Positions 1 to 7,569 of a stretch of DNA of 64,000 bases are shown here, one piece after another. The stretch is taken from positions 1,664,001 through 1,728,000 of the forward strand of contig CP075370.1 of the NCBI GenBank assembly GCA_019454225.1, written 5' to 3'. Source of the DNA: Paracoccaceae bacterium. GTDB taxonomy: Bacteria > Pseudomonadota > Alphaproteobacteria > Rhodobacterales > Rhodobacteraceae. The position numbers and the translations under genes were made by a program. The notes beneath the pieces were generated by a model. It was given only the letters and a program-made list of their open reading frames with translations. It was not told the origin of the DNA and did no database searches. The first letter of the stretch is position 1. Each line of letters starts with the position of its first letter.

Positions 1-4
1 GGTG

Positions 5-1003
5 ATGCGCTTCGGTCCGGTCCCGCTGGCCGAGGCCGCAGGCGCGATCCTGGCGCATTCGGTGCTGCTGCCGGGGGGACGGCTGCGCAAGGGGGTGGTG
101 CTGACCGGCGCCGATCTGGCCGCGCTGAATGCCGCAGGCGTGGCCGAGGTGGTCGTGGCGCGGCCTGACGCGGGCGATGTGACCGAGGATCAGGCGGCGG
201 CGCGGCTGGCCGCCGCACTGGTGCCCGACCCGGCGGGGGCGGGGCTTGATGTTTCGGCGGCCTTCACCGGCCGGGTGAACCTGAACGCGCGGGCGCCCGG
301 ACTGGTCGACCTGGACGTTACGGCGATCCACGCGCTGAACCGGATCCATCCCGCGATCACCCTGGCCACGCTGGCGCCCCTGACACGGGTGACGCCGGGC
401 CTGCTGACCGGCACGGTCAAGATCATCGCCTATGCCGTGCCGGGGGCCGAGCTTGCGGCGGCCTGCCGGGTGGCGGCGGGGGCGATCCGCGTGCGGCCGG
501 TGGTGCGCGGCAGCGCCGGCCTGATCCTGACCGAGGTTCCCGACCAGGATGCAAAGCTGGCCGCCAAGGGGCGCCGGGCGATCGAGGGGCGGCTGCGGGC
601 CCTGGGAATGGCGCTGGCCGAATGCCAGACCGTGCCGCATGACGGGGCGGCCATCGCGCAGGCGCTGCGGCGGGTTCCGGGGGACATGGTCCTGATCCTG
701 ACGGGATCGGCCACGTCCGACCTGCATGACACGGCGCCGGATGCGCTGCGGGCGGCGGGCGGGCGGGTGATGCGGTTCGGGATGCCGGTCGATCCGGGGA
801 ACCTGCTGTTCGTGGGAAGCCTGGGCGCCCGCCCGGTGATCGGGTTGCCGGGCTGTGCGCGGTCACCCGCGCTGAACGGGGCCGACTGGGTGCTGGAGCG
901 GCTGGCCTGCGGGATCGACCTGACCGACGACGACATCGCGGGCATGGGCGTGGGGGGGTTGTTGAAGGAAATCCCGATCCGGCCGCAGGCGCGCGAGCCG
1001 TGA
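5..1003 (+). CDS. Molybdopterin-binding domain protein (MoeA/MogA-like fold)
   Basis: About 332 residues. The C-terminal half carries the signature of the molybdopterin-binding fold: LTGSAT near residue 236, then a GMPVDPGNLL segment and VIGLPGCARSP. These match molybdenum-cofactor-binding proteins encoded beside xdhC/coxC-type maturation genes of molybdenum hydroxylases. The likely role is handling or inserting molybdopterin cofactor in the cytoplasm; the substrate cannot be read from sequence. A GTG at 2 directly precedes the ATG at 5. A TGA at 3-5 overlaps that ATG and may be the stop of an upstream gene outside the window, which would suggest an operon. The 3' end is followed within 8 bases by a hairpin of the repeated composite element. 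Confidence 0.75.
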   Translation: MRFGPVPLAEAAGAILAHSVLLPGGRLRKGVVLTGADLAALNAAGVAEVVVARPDAGDVTEDQAAARLAAALVPDPAGAGLDVSAAFTGRVNLNARAPGLVDLDVTAIHALNRIHPAITLATLAPLTRVTPGLLTGTVKIIAYAVPGAELAAACRVAAGAIRVRPVVRGSAGLILTEVPDQDAKLAAKGRRAIEGRLRALGMALAECQTVPHDGAAIAQALRRVPGDMVLILTGSATSDLHDTAPDALRAAGGRVMRFGMPVDPGNLLFVGSLGARPVIGLPGCARSPALNGADWVLERLACGIDLTDDDIAGMGVGGLLKEIPIRPQAREP

Positions 1004-1010
1004 TGCGGCC

Positions 1011-1085
1011 CGCGTCCCATCGTGGGACGCGGAACGCAGCAAGCGATTTCAATGGCTTGACCCTTGCGATTTAACCACTTCTTAG
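1011..1085 (+). repeat. Composite palindromic element, copy A
   Basis: A perfect hairpin (9-base arms CGCGTCCCA/TGGGACGCG at 1011-1019 and 1023-1031, loop TCG) is followed 16 bases later by ATTTCAATGGCTTGAC (1046-1061). A CtrA-like TTAA-N7-TTAG lies at 1071-1085. The same three parts recur in the same order and at almost the same spacing near 26.6 kb and 46.3 kb. This copy lies between two convergent genes. There is no T-run after the hairpin, so it is not a classical intrinsic terminator. Function unknown. Confidence 0.8.
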
Positions 1086-1121
1086 GAAATCGCCCGTCTC
1101 TGGTGTCGTTGCCCCGCCGGG

Positions 1122-1556
1122 TCAGAGCGCGGCTTGCAGTTCGCCCAGGATCACGGTCCAGCCCTTGAGATGGCCGTCGCGCAGGCCCTCCGACGCGAAG
1201 CGGTCCTGCCGCAGCTCGATGCGCGTGCCCTGACCTTCGGCCGTCAGCGCCACGGTGACCACGCTGCCCTCGACCGAATGCGGCGAAACCCATGTGAAGC
1301 GCAAGCGTTCGTCCGGCACGAGTTCCAGGTAGGTGCCGTGATGCGGGATCGCAGTTTCCCCATCGAACATCACGATCCGGAACGTGCCGCCGGTGCGGGG
1401 GTCATTGTGCACCTCGGCCTGGCGCCCGCCGGTGCAGGGCAGCATGAACCGCGACAGGATCGCGGGATCGAGCCATGCCTCATAGACCCGGCCCGGGGGG
1501 GCGGTCACGCTGTGCGAGACCGTCATCGTCAGTTCTGCTGTCATCACCTGGGCCAT
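1122..1556 (-). CDS. SRPBCC / AHSA1-family protein
   Basis: 144 residues with the START-like AHSA1 pattern. It opens with the APPGRVYEAWLDP segment (about 18-30), followed by alternating beta strands, a GGTFRIVM strand and the C-terminal GWTVILGELQAAL helix. Family members bind small hydrophobic ligands; the ligand here is unknown. The start at 1556 is favoured by an AAGGAG motif about 7 bases upstream. It lies directly downstream of, and overlaps, an ArsR regulator, a common pairing in proteobacteria. The regulator probably controls the pair. Confidence 0.85.
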   Translation of the reverse strand: MAQVMTAELTMTVSHSVTAPPGRVYEAWLDPAILSRFMLPCTGGRQAEVHNDPRTGGTFRIVMFDGETAIPHHGTYLELVPDERLRFTWVSPHSVEGSVVTVALTAEGQGTRIELRQDRFASEGLRDGHLKGWTVILGELQAAL

Positions 1557-1890
1557 CAGCCGTCTCCTTTTCCAGAATGCCGCCGAGCGCCTCGAGCCGA
1601 AGTGCCCAGATCGAACGTAGCCCCGCGAACCAGTGATCGACCTCGGCCAGGGGCGCGAGGTTGATCGCGATGTAATGCGCCCGCCAGACGGTGCGCCGCG
1701 ACACCAGCCCCGCGCGTTCCAGCACCATGATGTGCCGCGAGATCGCGTTGAGGCTGATCGCGAAGCGGTCGGCGATTTCCGTCACCCGGGTCGGTCCGTT
1801 CTGCGCCAGATGCGTCAGGATGGCCCGCCGCGTGGGGTCGCCCGCGGCCTTCAGGACATCGCTCAGGGGGTCGTCGATTCGTTCAACCAT
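1480..1890 (-). CDS. ArsR-family transcriptional regulator
   Basis: 136 residues with a winged helix-turn-helix. AAGDPTRRAILTHL (about 15-28), the recognition region FAISLNAISRHIMVLERAGLV (about 43-63) and a wing with RRTVWRAHYIAI are typical of the ArsR subgroup paired with SRPBCC proteins. The usual metal-binding Cys pairs are absent, so it is not a classical metal sensor. The last 25 or so residues are polar, look unlike the family, and arise from 77 bases of overlap with the downstream SRPBCC gene in another frame. Probably autoregulatory. Confidence 0.85.
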   Translation of the reverse strand: MVERIDDPLSDVLKAAGDPTRRAILTHLAQNGPTRVTEIADRFAISLNAISRHIMVLERAGLVSRRTVWRAHYIAINLAPLAEVDHWFAGLRSIWALRLEALGGILEKETADGPGDDSRTDDDGLAQRDRPPGPGL

Positions 1891-1955
1891 GATGTTGAAT
1901 TATGACCTGCGGCCGCATCAGTCAACAAGAGATGTGAATGACGCGGCCGGACATG

Positions 1956-1978
1956 AAAAAGGGGGGCAGATGCCCCCC
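1956..1978 (-). terminator. Intrinsic terminator of infC
   Basis: Read on the minus strand there is a stem of seven G-C pairs (GGGGGGC/GCCCCCC) with a four-base loop, followed at once by TTTTT (complement of 1956-1960). It lies about 50 bases after the infC stop codon and is the clearest Rho-independent terminator in the window. Confidence 0.85.
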
Positions 1979-2026
1979 CGTCACCGGTCGCGGGACCATG
2001 CGCCCCGCGGCGCGGGGCGTGCCGGG

Positions 2027-2566
2027 CTATTTCGGCCCGATCATCATCACCATCTGGCGGCCTTCCAGCCGGGGCATCGCCTCGATCTTGCCCTTGTCGC
2101 CGACATCGGCCGCGACCCGGTTCAAAAGATCGAGCCCAAGCTGCTGGTGCGCCATCTCGCGCCCGCGGAAGCGCAGGGTGACCTTCACCTTGTCGCCTTC
2201 CTCCAGGAACTTCATCACCGAACGCATCTTGACGTCATAGTCATGGGTGTCGGTGCCCGGGCGGAACTTGATTTCCTTGATCTCGATGATGTGCTGCTTC
2301 TTGCGCGCCTCGGCCTCGCGCTTCTGCTGTTCGTACTTGAACTTGCCATAGTCCATGATCTTGCAGACCGGCGGCACGGCAGTCGGCGAGATCTCCACCA
2401 GATCAAGCCCGGCCTCCTCGGCCATGGCGAGCGCGCGGGCGGGCGTCACGACGCCCACATTCTCGCCGTCGGCGCCGATCAGGCGGATTTCGCCGCCCCG
2501 GATGCGGTCATTGACGCGGGGGCCGGATTCGCGCTGCGGCGGGGCGTTGTGCGGTCTACGGGCTAT
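2027..2566 (-). CDS. infC: Translation initiation factor IF-3, probable AUA start
   Basis: 179 residues. IF-3 binds the 30S subunit and checks start-codon/initiator tRNA pairing. The N-domain signature [17 protein letters not shown] leads into a conserved block ending [14 protein letters not shown]. The linker is Lys/Glu rich, and the C-domain contains [15 protein letters not shown] and ends [11 protein letters not shown]. The conserved start [10 protein letters not shown] is preceded in frame by ATA (2566-2564), with AAGGA eight bases upstream. No ATG or GTG lies at that point. The nearest in-frame ATG, at 2683, would add 39 Arg-rich residues unlike the family. A rare start codon fits IF-3 autocontrol as known for AUU in E. 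coli infC. Confidence 0.92.
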   Translation of the reverse strand: MARRPHNAPPQRESGPRVNDRIRGGEIRLIGADGENVGVVTPARALAMAEEAGLDLVEISPTAVPPVCKIMDYGKFKYEQQKREAEARKKQHIIEIKEIKFRPGTDTHDYDVKMRSVMKFLEEGDKVKVTLRFRGREMAHQQLGLDLLNRVAADVGDKGKIEAMPRLEGRQMVMMIGPK

Positions 2567-2579
2567 GGCGGTCGTCCTT
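2564..2579 (-). promoter_or_regulatory. infC ribosome-binding site and AUA start codon
   Basis: The Shine-Dalgarno AAGGA (complement of 2575-2579) is separated by eight bases from ATA at 2566-2564. The codons that follow encode Ala-Arg-Arg-Pro-His-Asn, the usual N-terminus of IF-3 in this group. The site decides the start and would make translation sensitive to IF-3 level. Confidence 0.7.
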
Positions 2580-2749
2580 CTGTTGTGGCGATGCAGGCGC
2601 GCAAGATAAGGGGCGTTGCGTGCGTCTTCAACCCGTATTGCGGGGGGCCGAGGCCGCCGCCGCGCTGCAGCGCGTCTTTTCAAACCGCCATAATTCTGTC
2701 AGATACCGCGCGTCGCCGCACCGCCATTGCGGCCCGCTGGAGAAGTGCA

Positions 2750-3466
2750 ATGAACAAGTCAGTGATCATCGGGGCCGTTCTCGTCGTGGCGGCCGGGCTG
2801 GGCTATTACCAGTTCAGCTACAAGCCCGCGCAGGAAGCGGCCGCCGCCGCCGAGGAAGCCGCGAAGAAGGCCGCCGCTGATGCCGCCGCTGCCGAAGCCG
2901 CCGCCAAGGCCGCGGCAGACGCTGCTGCCGCCGAAGCCGCCGCTGCCGAGGAAGCTGCGAAGAAGGCTGCCGAGGAAGCCGCCGCCAAGGCCGCAGCCGA
3001 CGCCGCCGCCGCCGAGGAGGCCGCGAAGAAGGCCGCCGAGGAGGCTGCCGCCAAGGCCGCAGCCGATGCCGCTGCGGCGGAAGCCGCCGCCAAGGCCGCT
3101 GCCGATGCCGCCGCCGCCGAGGCTGCCGCCGCCGAGCAAGCCGCGAAGCAGGCTGCCGATGAAGCCGCCGCCAAGGCTGCTGCCGATGCCGCCGCTGCCG
3201 CGCAGGCCGCCGCCGATACCGCCGCTGCCGCCGAGGAAGCCGCGCGCAAGGCTGCCGAGGAGGCCGCCGCGCAGGCCGCCGCCGCGGTTCCGGCCGCGCT
3301 CGACCCGGCCACGTTCGATGCCGCGGCCGTGACCGCGCTGATCGACGGATCGGCCCTGGACGATGCGACGAAGCTCACGCTGAAGGCGGCGGTGCAGGCC
3401 GCAGCCACGAACCCGACCCTTGTGCAGGGCGTGGTGGATCAGGTGAAGGCCGCGCTCGGCCTCTGA
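2750..3466 (+). CDS. Membrane-anchored Ala-rich helical repeat protein
   Basis: 238 residues. Residues 4-19 form one hydrophobic segment without a clear cleavage site, so the protein is probably anchored in the inner membrane. Residues about 27-180 are almost only Ala, Glu, Lys and Asp in degenerate repeats of AEEAAKKAA and AAADAAAAEAA type, predicted as one long charged helix similar in composition to TolA domain II. A compact C-terminal part (about 185-238, ending VVDQVKAALGL) looks folded. A GGAG motif precedes the ATG. It may span periplasm between membrane and wall, but no partner is visible. The low-complexity DNA produces long meaningless antisense frames. Confidence 0.8.
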   Translation: MNKSVIIGAVLVVAAGLGYYQFSYKPAQEAAAAAEEAAKKAAADAAAAEAAAKAAADAAAAEAAAAEEAAKKAAEEAAAKAAADAAAAEEAAKKAAEEAAAKAAADAAAAEAAAKAAADAAAAEAAAAEQAAKQAADEAAAKAAADAAAAAQAAADTAAAAEEAARKAAEEAAAQAAAAVPAALDPATFDAAAVTALIDGSALDDATKLTLKAAVQAAATNPTLVQGVVDQVKAALGL

Positions 3467-3493
3467 GCCGCAGTGACCATGGATCAGGCAAGG

Positions 3494-3524
3494 GGGCCGC
3501 GCCGGGGAACCGGGGCGGCCCTTT
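3494..3524 (+). terminator. Probable intrinsic terminator after the Ala-rich gene
   Basis: Arms GGGCCGC (3494-3500) and GCGGCCC (3515-3521) enclose an inner CCGG/CCGG pairing and are followed by TTTC. It starts 27 bases after the stop codon of the upstream gene and lies just before the converging fpr stop. Confidence 0.6.
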
Positions 3525-3539
3525 CTGCTGCGGCGCCTG

Positions 3540-4394
3540 TCAGATGCCGTCGCCCACGAAGGCCTTCTCGACCACATATTCGGCCGGGTCGGAGTTCGCG
3601 CCCTCGCGCAGGCCCCAGCCTTCCAGGATCGCCTTCACATCGACGTTGAACGCCAGCGATCCGCAGACCATCGCGCGGTCGGTGGCGGGGTCCATCGGAC
3701 CGGGGATGCCCAGATCGGCAAAGACCTTGCCCGACGACAGGTTGTCGGTGACGCGGCCCATGCGGGCCGAGGGTTCGCGCGTGGTGGTGGGATAGTAGAG
3801 CAGCTTGCCCGCCGCCAGTTCGCCCACCAGCTCGTCGGCCTTCAGCGCCTCGACCAGCTGCCGCCCGTATTCCAGTTCGGCCACCTCGCGGCAGGTGTGC
3901 ATCATGATGACCTGGTCGTATTTCTCGTAGGTCTCGGGGTCGCGCATCAGGCTGGCGAAGGGTGCGAGGCCGGTGCCGGTGGCAAGGAACCACAGGCGCC
4001 GTCCGGGCAGGAGCGCGTCATGCACCAGGGTGCCGACGGGCTTGGGGCGCAGGATGATCTCGTCCCCCGGCACGATGTGCTGGAGCCGGCTGGTCAGCGG
4101 GCCGTCGGGCACCTTGATCGAATAGAACTCCAGCTCCTCGTCCCAGGACGGCGAGGCGATGGAATAGGCGCGCAGCAGCGGTTTGCCGTTGTCGCCCAGA
4201 AGCCCAATCATCACGAACTCGCCCGAGCGGAAACGCAGGGTGCGGGGCCGCGTGACGCGGAAGGAAAACAGCCGGTCGGTCCAGTGGGTCACGGCGGTCA
4301 CCGTCTGGGCGTCGGGCAGATGGGGCTTGGCCACACGGTCGGTGGCGGCGGCAGAAGGGGGGGCGGCGTCGTGCATCACGGGCGCTTCGGTCAT
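3540..4394 (-). CDS. fpr: Ferredoxin--NADP reductase
   Basis: 284 residues. It moves electrons between NADPH and ferredoxin/flavodoxin in the cytoplasm. The FAD site RAYSIASP is at 75-82, the start of the nucleotide domain GTGLAPF at 140-146, and the C-terminus ends AYVVEKAF-like (EYVVEKAFVGDGI), as in bacterial subclass I enzymes. It has an extended, low-complexity N-terminus of about 25 residues, so the true start could be the Met at residue 7. It follows the cys genes on the same strand after a 51-base gap and could supply reductant to the sulfite reductase. This link is inference from position. Confidence 0.92.
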   Translation of the reverse strand: MTEAPVMHDAAPPSAAATDRVAKPHLPDAQTVTAVTHWTDRLFSFRVTRPRTLRFRSGEFVMIGLLGDNGKPLLRAYSIASPSWDEELEFYSIKVPDGPLTSRLQHIVPGDEIILRPKPVGTLVHDALLPGRRLWFLATGTGLAPFASLMRDPETYEKYDQVIMMHTCREVAELEYGRQLVEALKADELVGELAAGKLLYYPTTTREPSARMGRVTDNLSSGKVFADLGIPGPMDPATDRAMVCGSLAFNVDVKAILEGWGLREGANSDPAEYVVEKAFVGDGI

Positions 4395-4445
4395 TGCATG
4401 CGTCTTTCGGAATAGGTCATTCGGCAGGGCGGCGAAACCCCGAAG

Positions 4446-4853
4446 TCACGCCCGCAGGCGCGACTGATGGTCATGCGCCTGCCAGTCGGCCCGGAAGCGC
4501 CACTGCGCCTCGGGCTGGCGCGCGGCCAGGTCGTCGGAGATTTCGACCTCGTCGAACCCGACGCGCCGCGCCATCGCGTACTGATCGGCGATCACATGGC
4601 CCGCCGCCCGCAGCCGGCCCCGGTATCCCATCATCCGCAGGCGCCGGGCGAGGGTAAAGCCCCGCCCGTCGCTGAAGGCCGGAAAGGCGATGCGGATCAG
4701 CGACAACCGCGGCAGCGCGGCGGCGGCCAGCGACGGGTCATCGGTGTTCGACAGGTCGAGCGCGCGCGTCCCCGCGTCCAGATCGCCCAGCGTGGCAAAG
4801 CCGCCGGTCCAGTCGTCGGGGGAAAAGCCTGCATCGGTCACGATCACGGTCAT
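4446..4853 (-). CDS. DUF934 family protein of the sulfur assimilation cluster
   Basis: 135 residues, cytoplasmic, with the DUF934 pattern: a DLSNTDDP region, then IAFPAFSDGRGFTLARRLR and GHVIADQYAMARRVGFDEVEI. The family is found almost only next to sulfite reductase and cysH; its biochemical role is not established. The ATG overlaps the cysH stop by four bases (ATGA), so the two are translated together. Confidence 0.85.
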   Translation of the reverse strand: MTVIVTDAGFSPDDWTGGFATLGDLDAGTRALDLSNTDDPSLAAAALPRLSLIRIAFPAFSDGRGFTLARRLRMMGYRGRLRAAGHVIADQYAMARRVGFDEVEISDDLAARQPEAQWRFRADWQAHDHQSRLRA

Positions 4854-5599
4854 GCCGCGTTCTCCTGTCTGACACGGACGGCGCGGCCGTCGATGAAATG
4901 GATGCCGCACTCGGTCTTTGCGGTGCCGCGCCAGCGGCCGGCGCGCGGGTCTTCCCCGGCCGCCACCGGGCTGGTGCAGGGGGCGCAACCGATCGAAGGG
5001 TAGCCCTGTGCCACCAGCGGGTGACGCGGCAGGCGGTTCTCGACCATGTAGTCCTCGATATCCGCCCGGTCCCAGTGGGCCAGCGGGTTGACCTTGATGC
5101 GCGTGTCGCCCTCGGCCTCGAAGAACTGGACCGTTTCCCGGCCGGCGCCCTGGAACCGCTTGCGCCCGGTGATCCAGCCGTCGAAATCGCGCAGGGCGCG
5201 TTCCAGCGGTTCGACCTTGCGCACGGCGCAGCAGGCATCGGTGTTGAACTGGTGCAGGGTTCCGTCGGGGTCCTCGAAGGCGACGCGCGGTTGCGCGGCG
5301 CGGATCGTGCGGATGTCGCAGAGGTGCAGCTTTTCGGCCACCTCGCGCTGATAGTCCAGGGTCTCGGCAAACAGCATCCGCGTGTCGATGAACAGCACCG
5401 GGGTTTCCGGCGCGATCACGCTGACCAGATGCAGCAGCACCACCGACTCGGCGCCGAAGGACGACACGAGCGCCACGCGCCCGAGATCGGCATCCTTCAG
5501 CGCATGTTCCAGCACCGCCGTCGCCGCATGGTGGCGATAGCGCGTGTTCAGCGCCGCGACACGGTCGGCGACGCTGCGCCCTGCGTGGTCACGCGGCAT
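4850..5599 (-). CDS. cysH: Assimilatory adenylyl-sulfate (APS) reductase type CysH
   Basis: 249 residues. It reduces activated sulfate to sulfite with thioredoxin. The nucleotide loop SSFGAES lies at 47-53 and the catalytic KTECGIH places Cys231 near the C-terminus. CC at 123-124 together with Cys205 and Cys208 (SIGCAPCT) form the [4Fe-4S] signature that marks APS reductases, whereas E. coli-type PAPS reductases lack these cysteines. APS is therefore the likely substrate. The start at 5599 overlaps the end of cysI by 11 bases; a longer form from 5662 is possible but adds Arg-rich residues. Confidence 0.9.
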   Translation of the reverse strand: MPRDHAGRSVADRVAALNTRYRHHAATAVLEHALKDADLGRVALVSSFGAESVVLLHLVSVIAPETPVLFIDTRMLFAETLDYQREVAEKLHLCDIRTIRAAQPRVAFEDPDGTLHQFNTDACCAVRKVEPLERALRDFDGWITGRKRFQGAGRETVQFFEAEGDTRIKVNPLAHWDRADIEDYMVENRLPRHPLVAQGYPSIGCAPCTSPVAAGEDPRAGRWRGTAKTECGIHFIDGRAVRVRQENAA

Positions 5600-7271
5600 C
5601 GCGCGCGCCGCCCTGGGTATCGGCATCGCCATAAAGCGCGGCCTTGAACGGCGCCATGCCAAGACGACGATAGGCCATCAGGAAGGATTCCTCGGGCGTG
5701 TCGCGCAGCGCGAGATAGGCCATGACCAGTCGCTCGACCGCCGGGACGATCTCGTCATAGGCAAAGCCCGGGCCGGCGCGTTCGCCGATCACTGCCGTTT
5801 CGGTGCCATCGCCGCCAAGGGTGATCTGGTAGTTCTCGACCCCCGCCCGGTCGAGCCCGAGGATGCCGATATGGCCCACATGATGATGCCCGCAGGCGTT
5901 GATGCAGCCCGAGATCTTGATCTTCAGCGGCCCGATCTCGTGTTCGAGATCAAGGTCGCGGAACCGCGTGGCGATTTCCTGCGCGACCGGGATCGAGCGC
6001 GCGGTGGCAAGGGCGCAGTAGTCCATTCCCGGGCAGGCGATGATGTCGGAGATCAGGCCCACATTCGCTGTGGCCAGCCCCGCCAGGGTCAGCGCGGCAT
6101 GCAGCGCGGGCAGGTCGCCCCGGTGGACATGCGGCAGGATGACGTTCTGTTCGTGGCTGATGCGGATTTCCGAATGGCCGTAGGTTTCGGCCAGATCGGC
6201 GATCAGGCGCATCTGGTCGGATGTCGCATCGCCCGGCGTCGCGCCATGCGCCTTGAGGCTGACCGTGACGATGGCGTATTGCGGGTTCCGGTGCGGGGCG
6301 AGGTTGGTGTCGGTCCAGGACCGGAAGGCGGGATCGGCGCTGCGGAACGCATCGAAGGCATCGGTCGGCGCGTTGCGGAAGGCGGGGGGCTGAAAGGCCG
6401 CCTCGATCTCGCGCAGCATCGCCTGGTCGGCGCCGCCGAACAGCGGGCGCAGTTCCGCAAACCGCGCCTCGATCATCCGGGTGATTTCTTCCTTGCCGGT
6501 CTCGTGGACGGTGATCTTGATCCGCGCCTTGTACTTGTTGTCGCGGCGGCCAAGCGTGTTGTAGACGCTCAGCACCGCCTCGACATAGGGTAGCAGATCG
6601 GCCCGGGGCAGGAATTCGCGCACCGTGTGGCCGATCATCGGGGTGCGGCCCAGGCCGCCGCCCACGATCACCTCGAAGCCCGGCTGACCGGCGGCGTTGC
6701 GCACCATGCGCAGGCCGATGTCATGCGCCCGCGTCACCGCGCGGTCATTCGGCGACCCCGTGATGGCGATCTTGAACTTGCGGGGCAGGAACTGGAATTC
6801 GGGATGGTCGGTGGACCATTGGCGCAGCAGTTCGGCGACCGGGCGGGGATCGGCAATCTCGTCGGCGGCGGCGCCCGCGAAATGGTCGGCCGTGACGTTG
6901 CGCACGCAGTTGCCGCTGGTCTGGATCGCATGCATGCCCACATCGGCAAGCGCCGACAGGATGTCGGGCACATCGCGCAGTTTCGGCCAGTTGAACTGGA
7001 TGTTCTGCCGGGTCGTGAAATGGCCATAGCCCTTGTCCCAGCGGTCGGCGATCATCGCAAGCTGCCGCATCTGGCGCGGGTTGACCGTGCCATAGGGGAT
7101 GGCGACCCGCAGCATGTAGGCATGCAGTTGCAGGTAGAGCCCGTTCATCAGGCGCAGCGGGCGGAACTCGTCCTCGCTGAGCGATCCGTCGAGGCGCCGC
7201 TCCACCTGGCCGCGGAACTGCGCGACGCGGGCGCGCACGAAGGCTTCGTCGAATTCGGAATAGTCATACAT
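5589..7271 (-). CDS. cysI: Sulfite (or nitrite) reductase hemoprotein, siroheme/[4Fe-4S]
   Basis: 560 residues in the duplicated ferredoxin-type reductase architecture. The first half has MRQLAMIADRW and the TSGNCVRNVT segment. The cofactor cysteines appear late, as CPGMDYC (C-x5-C) and SGCINAC (C-x3-C), which bind the 4Fe-4S cluster coupled to siroheme. It reduces sulfite to sulfide with six electrons. The neighbouring cysH, DUF934 and the siroheme methyltransferase favour sulfite over nitrite. The ATG at 7271 overlaps DUF2849 by eight bases. Confidence 0.92.
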   Translation of the reverse strand: MYDYSEFDEAFVRARVAQFRGQVERRLDGSLSEDEFRPLRLMNGLYLQLHAYMLRVAIPYGTVNPRQMRQLAMIADRWDKGYGHFTTRQNIQFNWPKLRDVPDILSALADVGMHAIQTSGNCVRNVTADHFAGAAADEIADPRPVAELLRQWSTDHPEFQFLPRKFKIAITGSPNDRAVTRAHDIGLRMVRNAAGQPGFEVIVGGGLGRTPMIGHTVREFLPRADLLPYVEAVLSVYNTLGRRDNKYKARIKITVHETGKEEITRMIEARFAELRPLFGGADQAMLREIEAAFQPPAFRNAPTDAFDAFRSADPAFRSWTDTNLAPHRNPQYAIVTVSLKAHGATPGDATSDQMRLIADLAETYGHSEIRISHEQNVILPHVHRGDLPALHAALTLAGLATANVGLISDIIACPGMDYCALATARSIPVAQEIATRFRDLDLEHEIGPLKIKISGCINACGHHHVGHIGILGLDRAGVENYQITLGGDGTETAVIGERAGPGFAYDEIVPAVERLVMAYLALRDTPEESFLMAYRRLGMAPFKAALYGDADTQGGARDAA

Positions 7272-7569
7272 GGCTGTCGGCCTGTTTCCCGTGGGGATAG
7301 TTGGACGGGCCGCGGGTGCGGAATTCCTCGCGGAAGTGGACGGGTTCGGGGCCGCGCGCGCCCATGCGCGCGTCGGCCAGGTACGCGCCGACCACGGACA
7401 GTTTCTGCGCCGCCGCATGCAGCAGCCGCATCTGCGCATGCGCCTCGTCGTCGATCAGTTCGGCCTCGTGGTGATGGCGGGACCAGCGGTCGTCGGCGGT
7501 CAGATAGATCACGTCGCCCGCAACGAGGTCATTGGCGGTGACGACCTTCGGGGTGAACCGGCCTTTCAT
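7264..7569 (-). CDS. DUF2849 family protein
   Basis: 101 residues with the DUF2849 features: the GDVIYLTADDRWSRHHHEA block and the GPEPVHFREEFRTRGPSNY C-terminus. The family occurs in alphaproteobacteria between cobA/cysG and cysI. Function is unknown. The His-rich and acidic middle could bind a metal or a redox partner, but this is a guess. It overlaps the upstream methyltransferase stop by ATGA and the cysI start by eight bases, so it is tightly co-translated. Confidence 0.85.
   Translation of the reverse strand: MKGRFTPKVVTANDLVAGDVIYLTADDRWSRHHHEAELIDDEAHAQMRLLHAAAQKLSVVGAYLADARMGARGPEPVHFREEFRTRGPSNYPHGKQADSHV

Noticed and set aside
2759-3577. Long Gly/Ser- and Ala-rich open frames antisense to the Ala-rich protein gene
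   Set aside because: They come from the GC-periodic repeats of the real gene, show no ribosome site and have only low-complexity translation.
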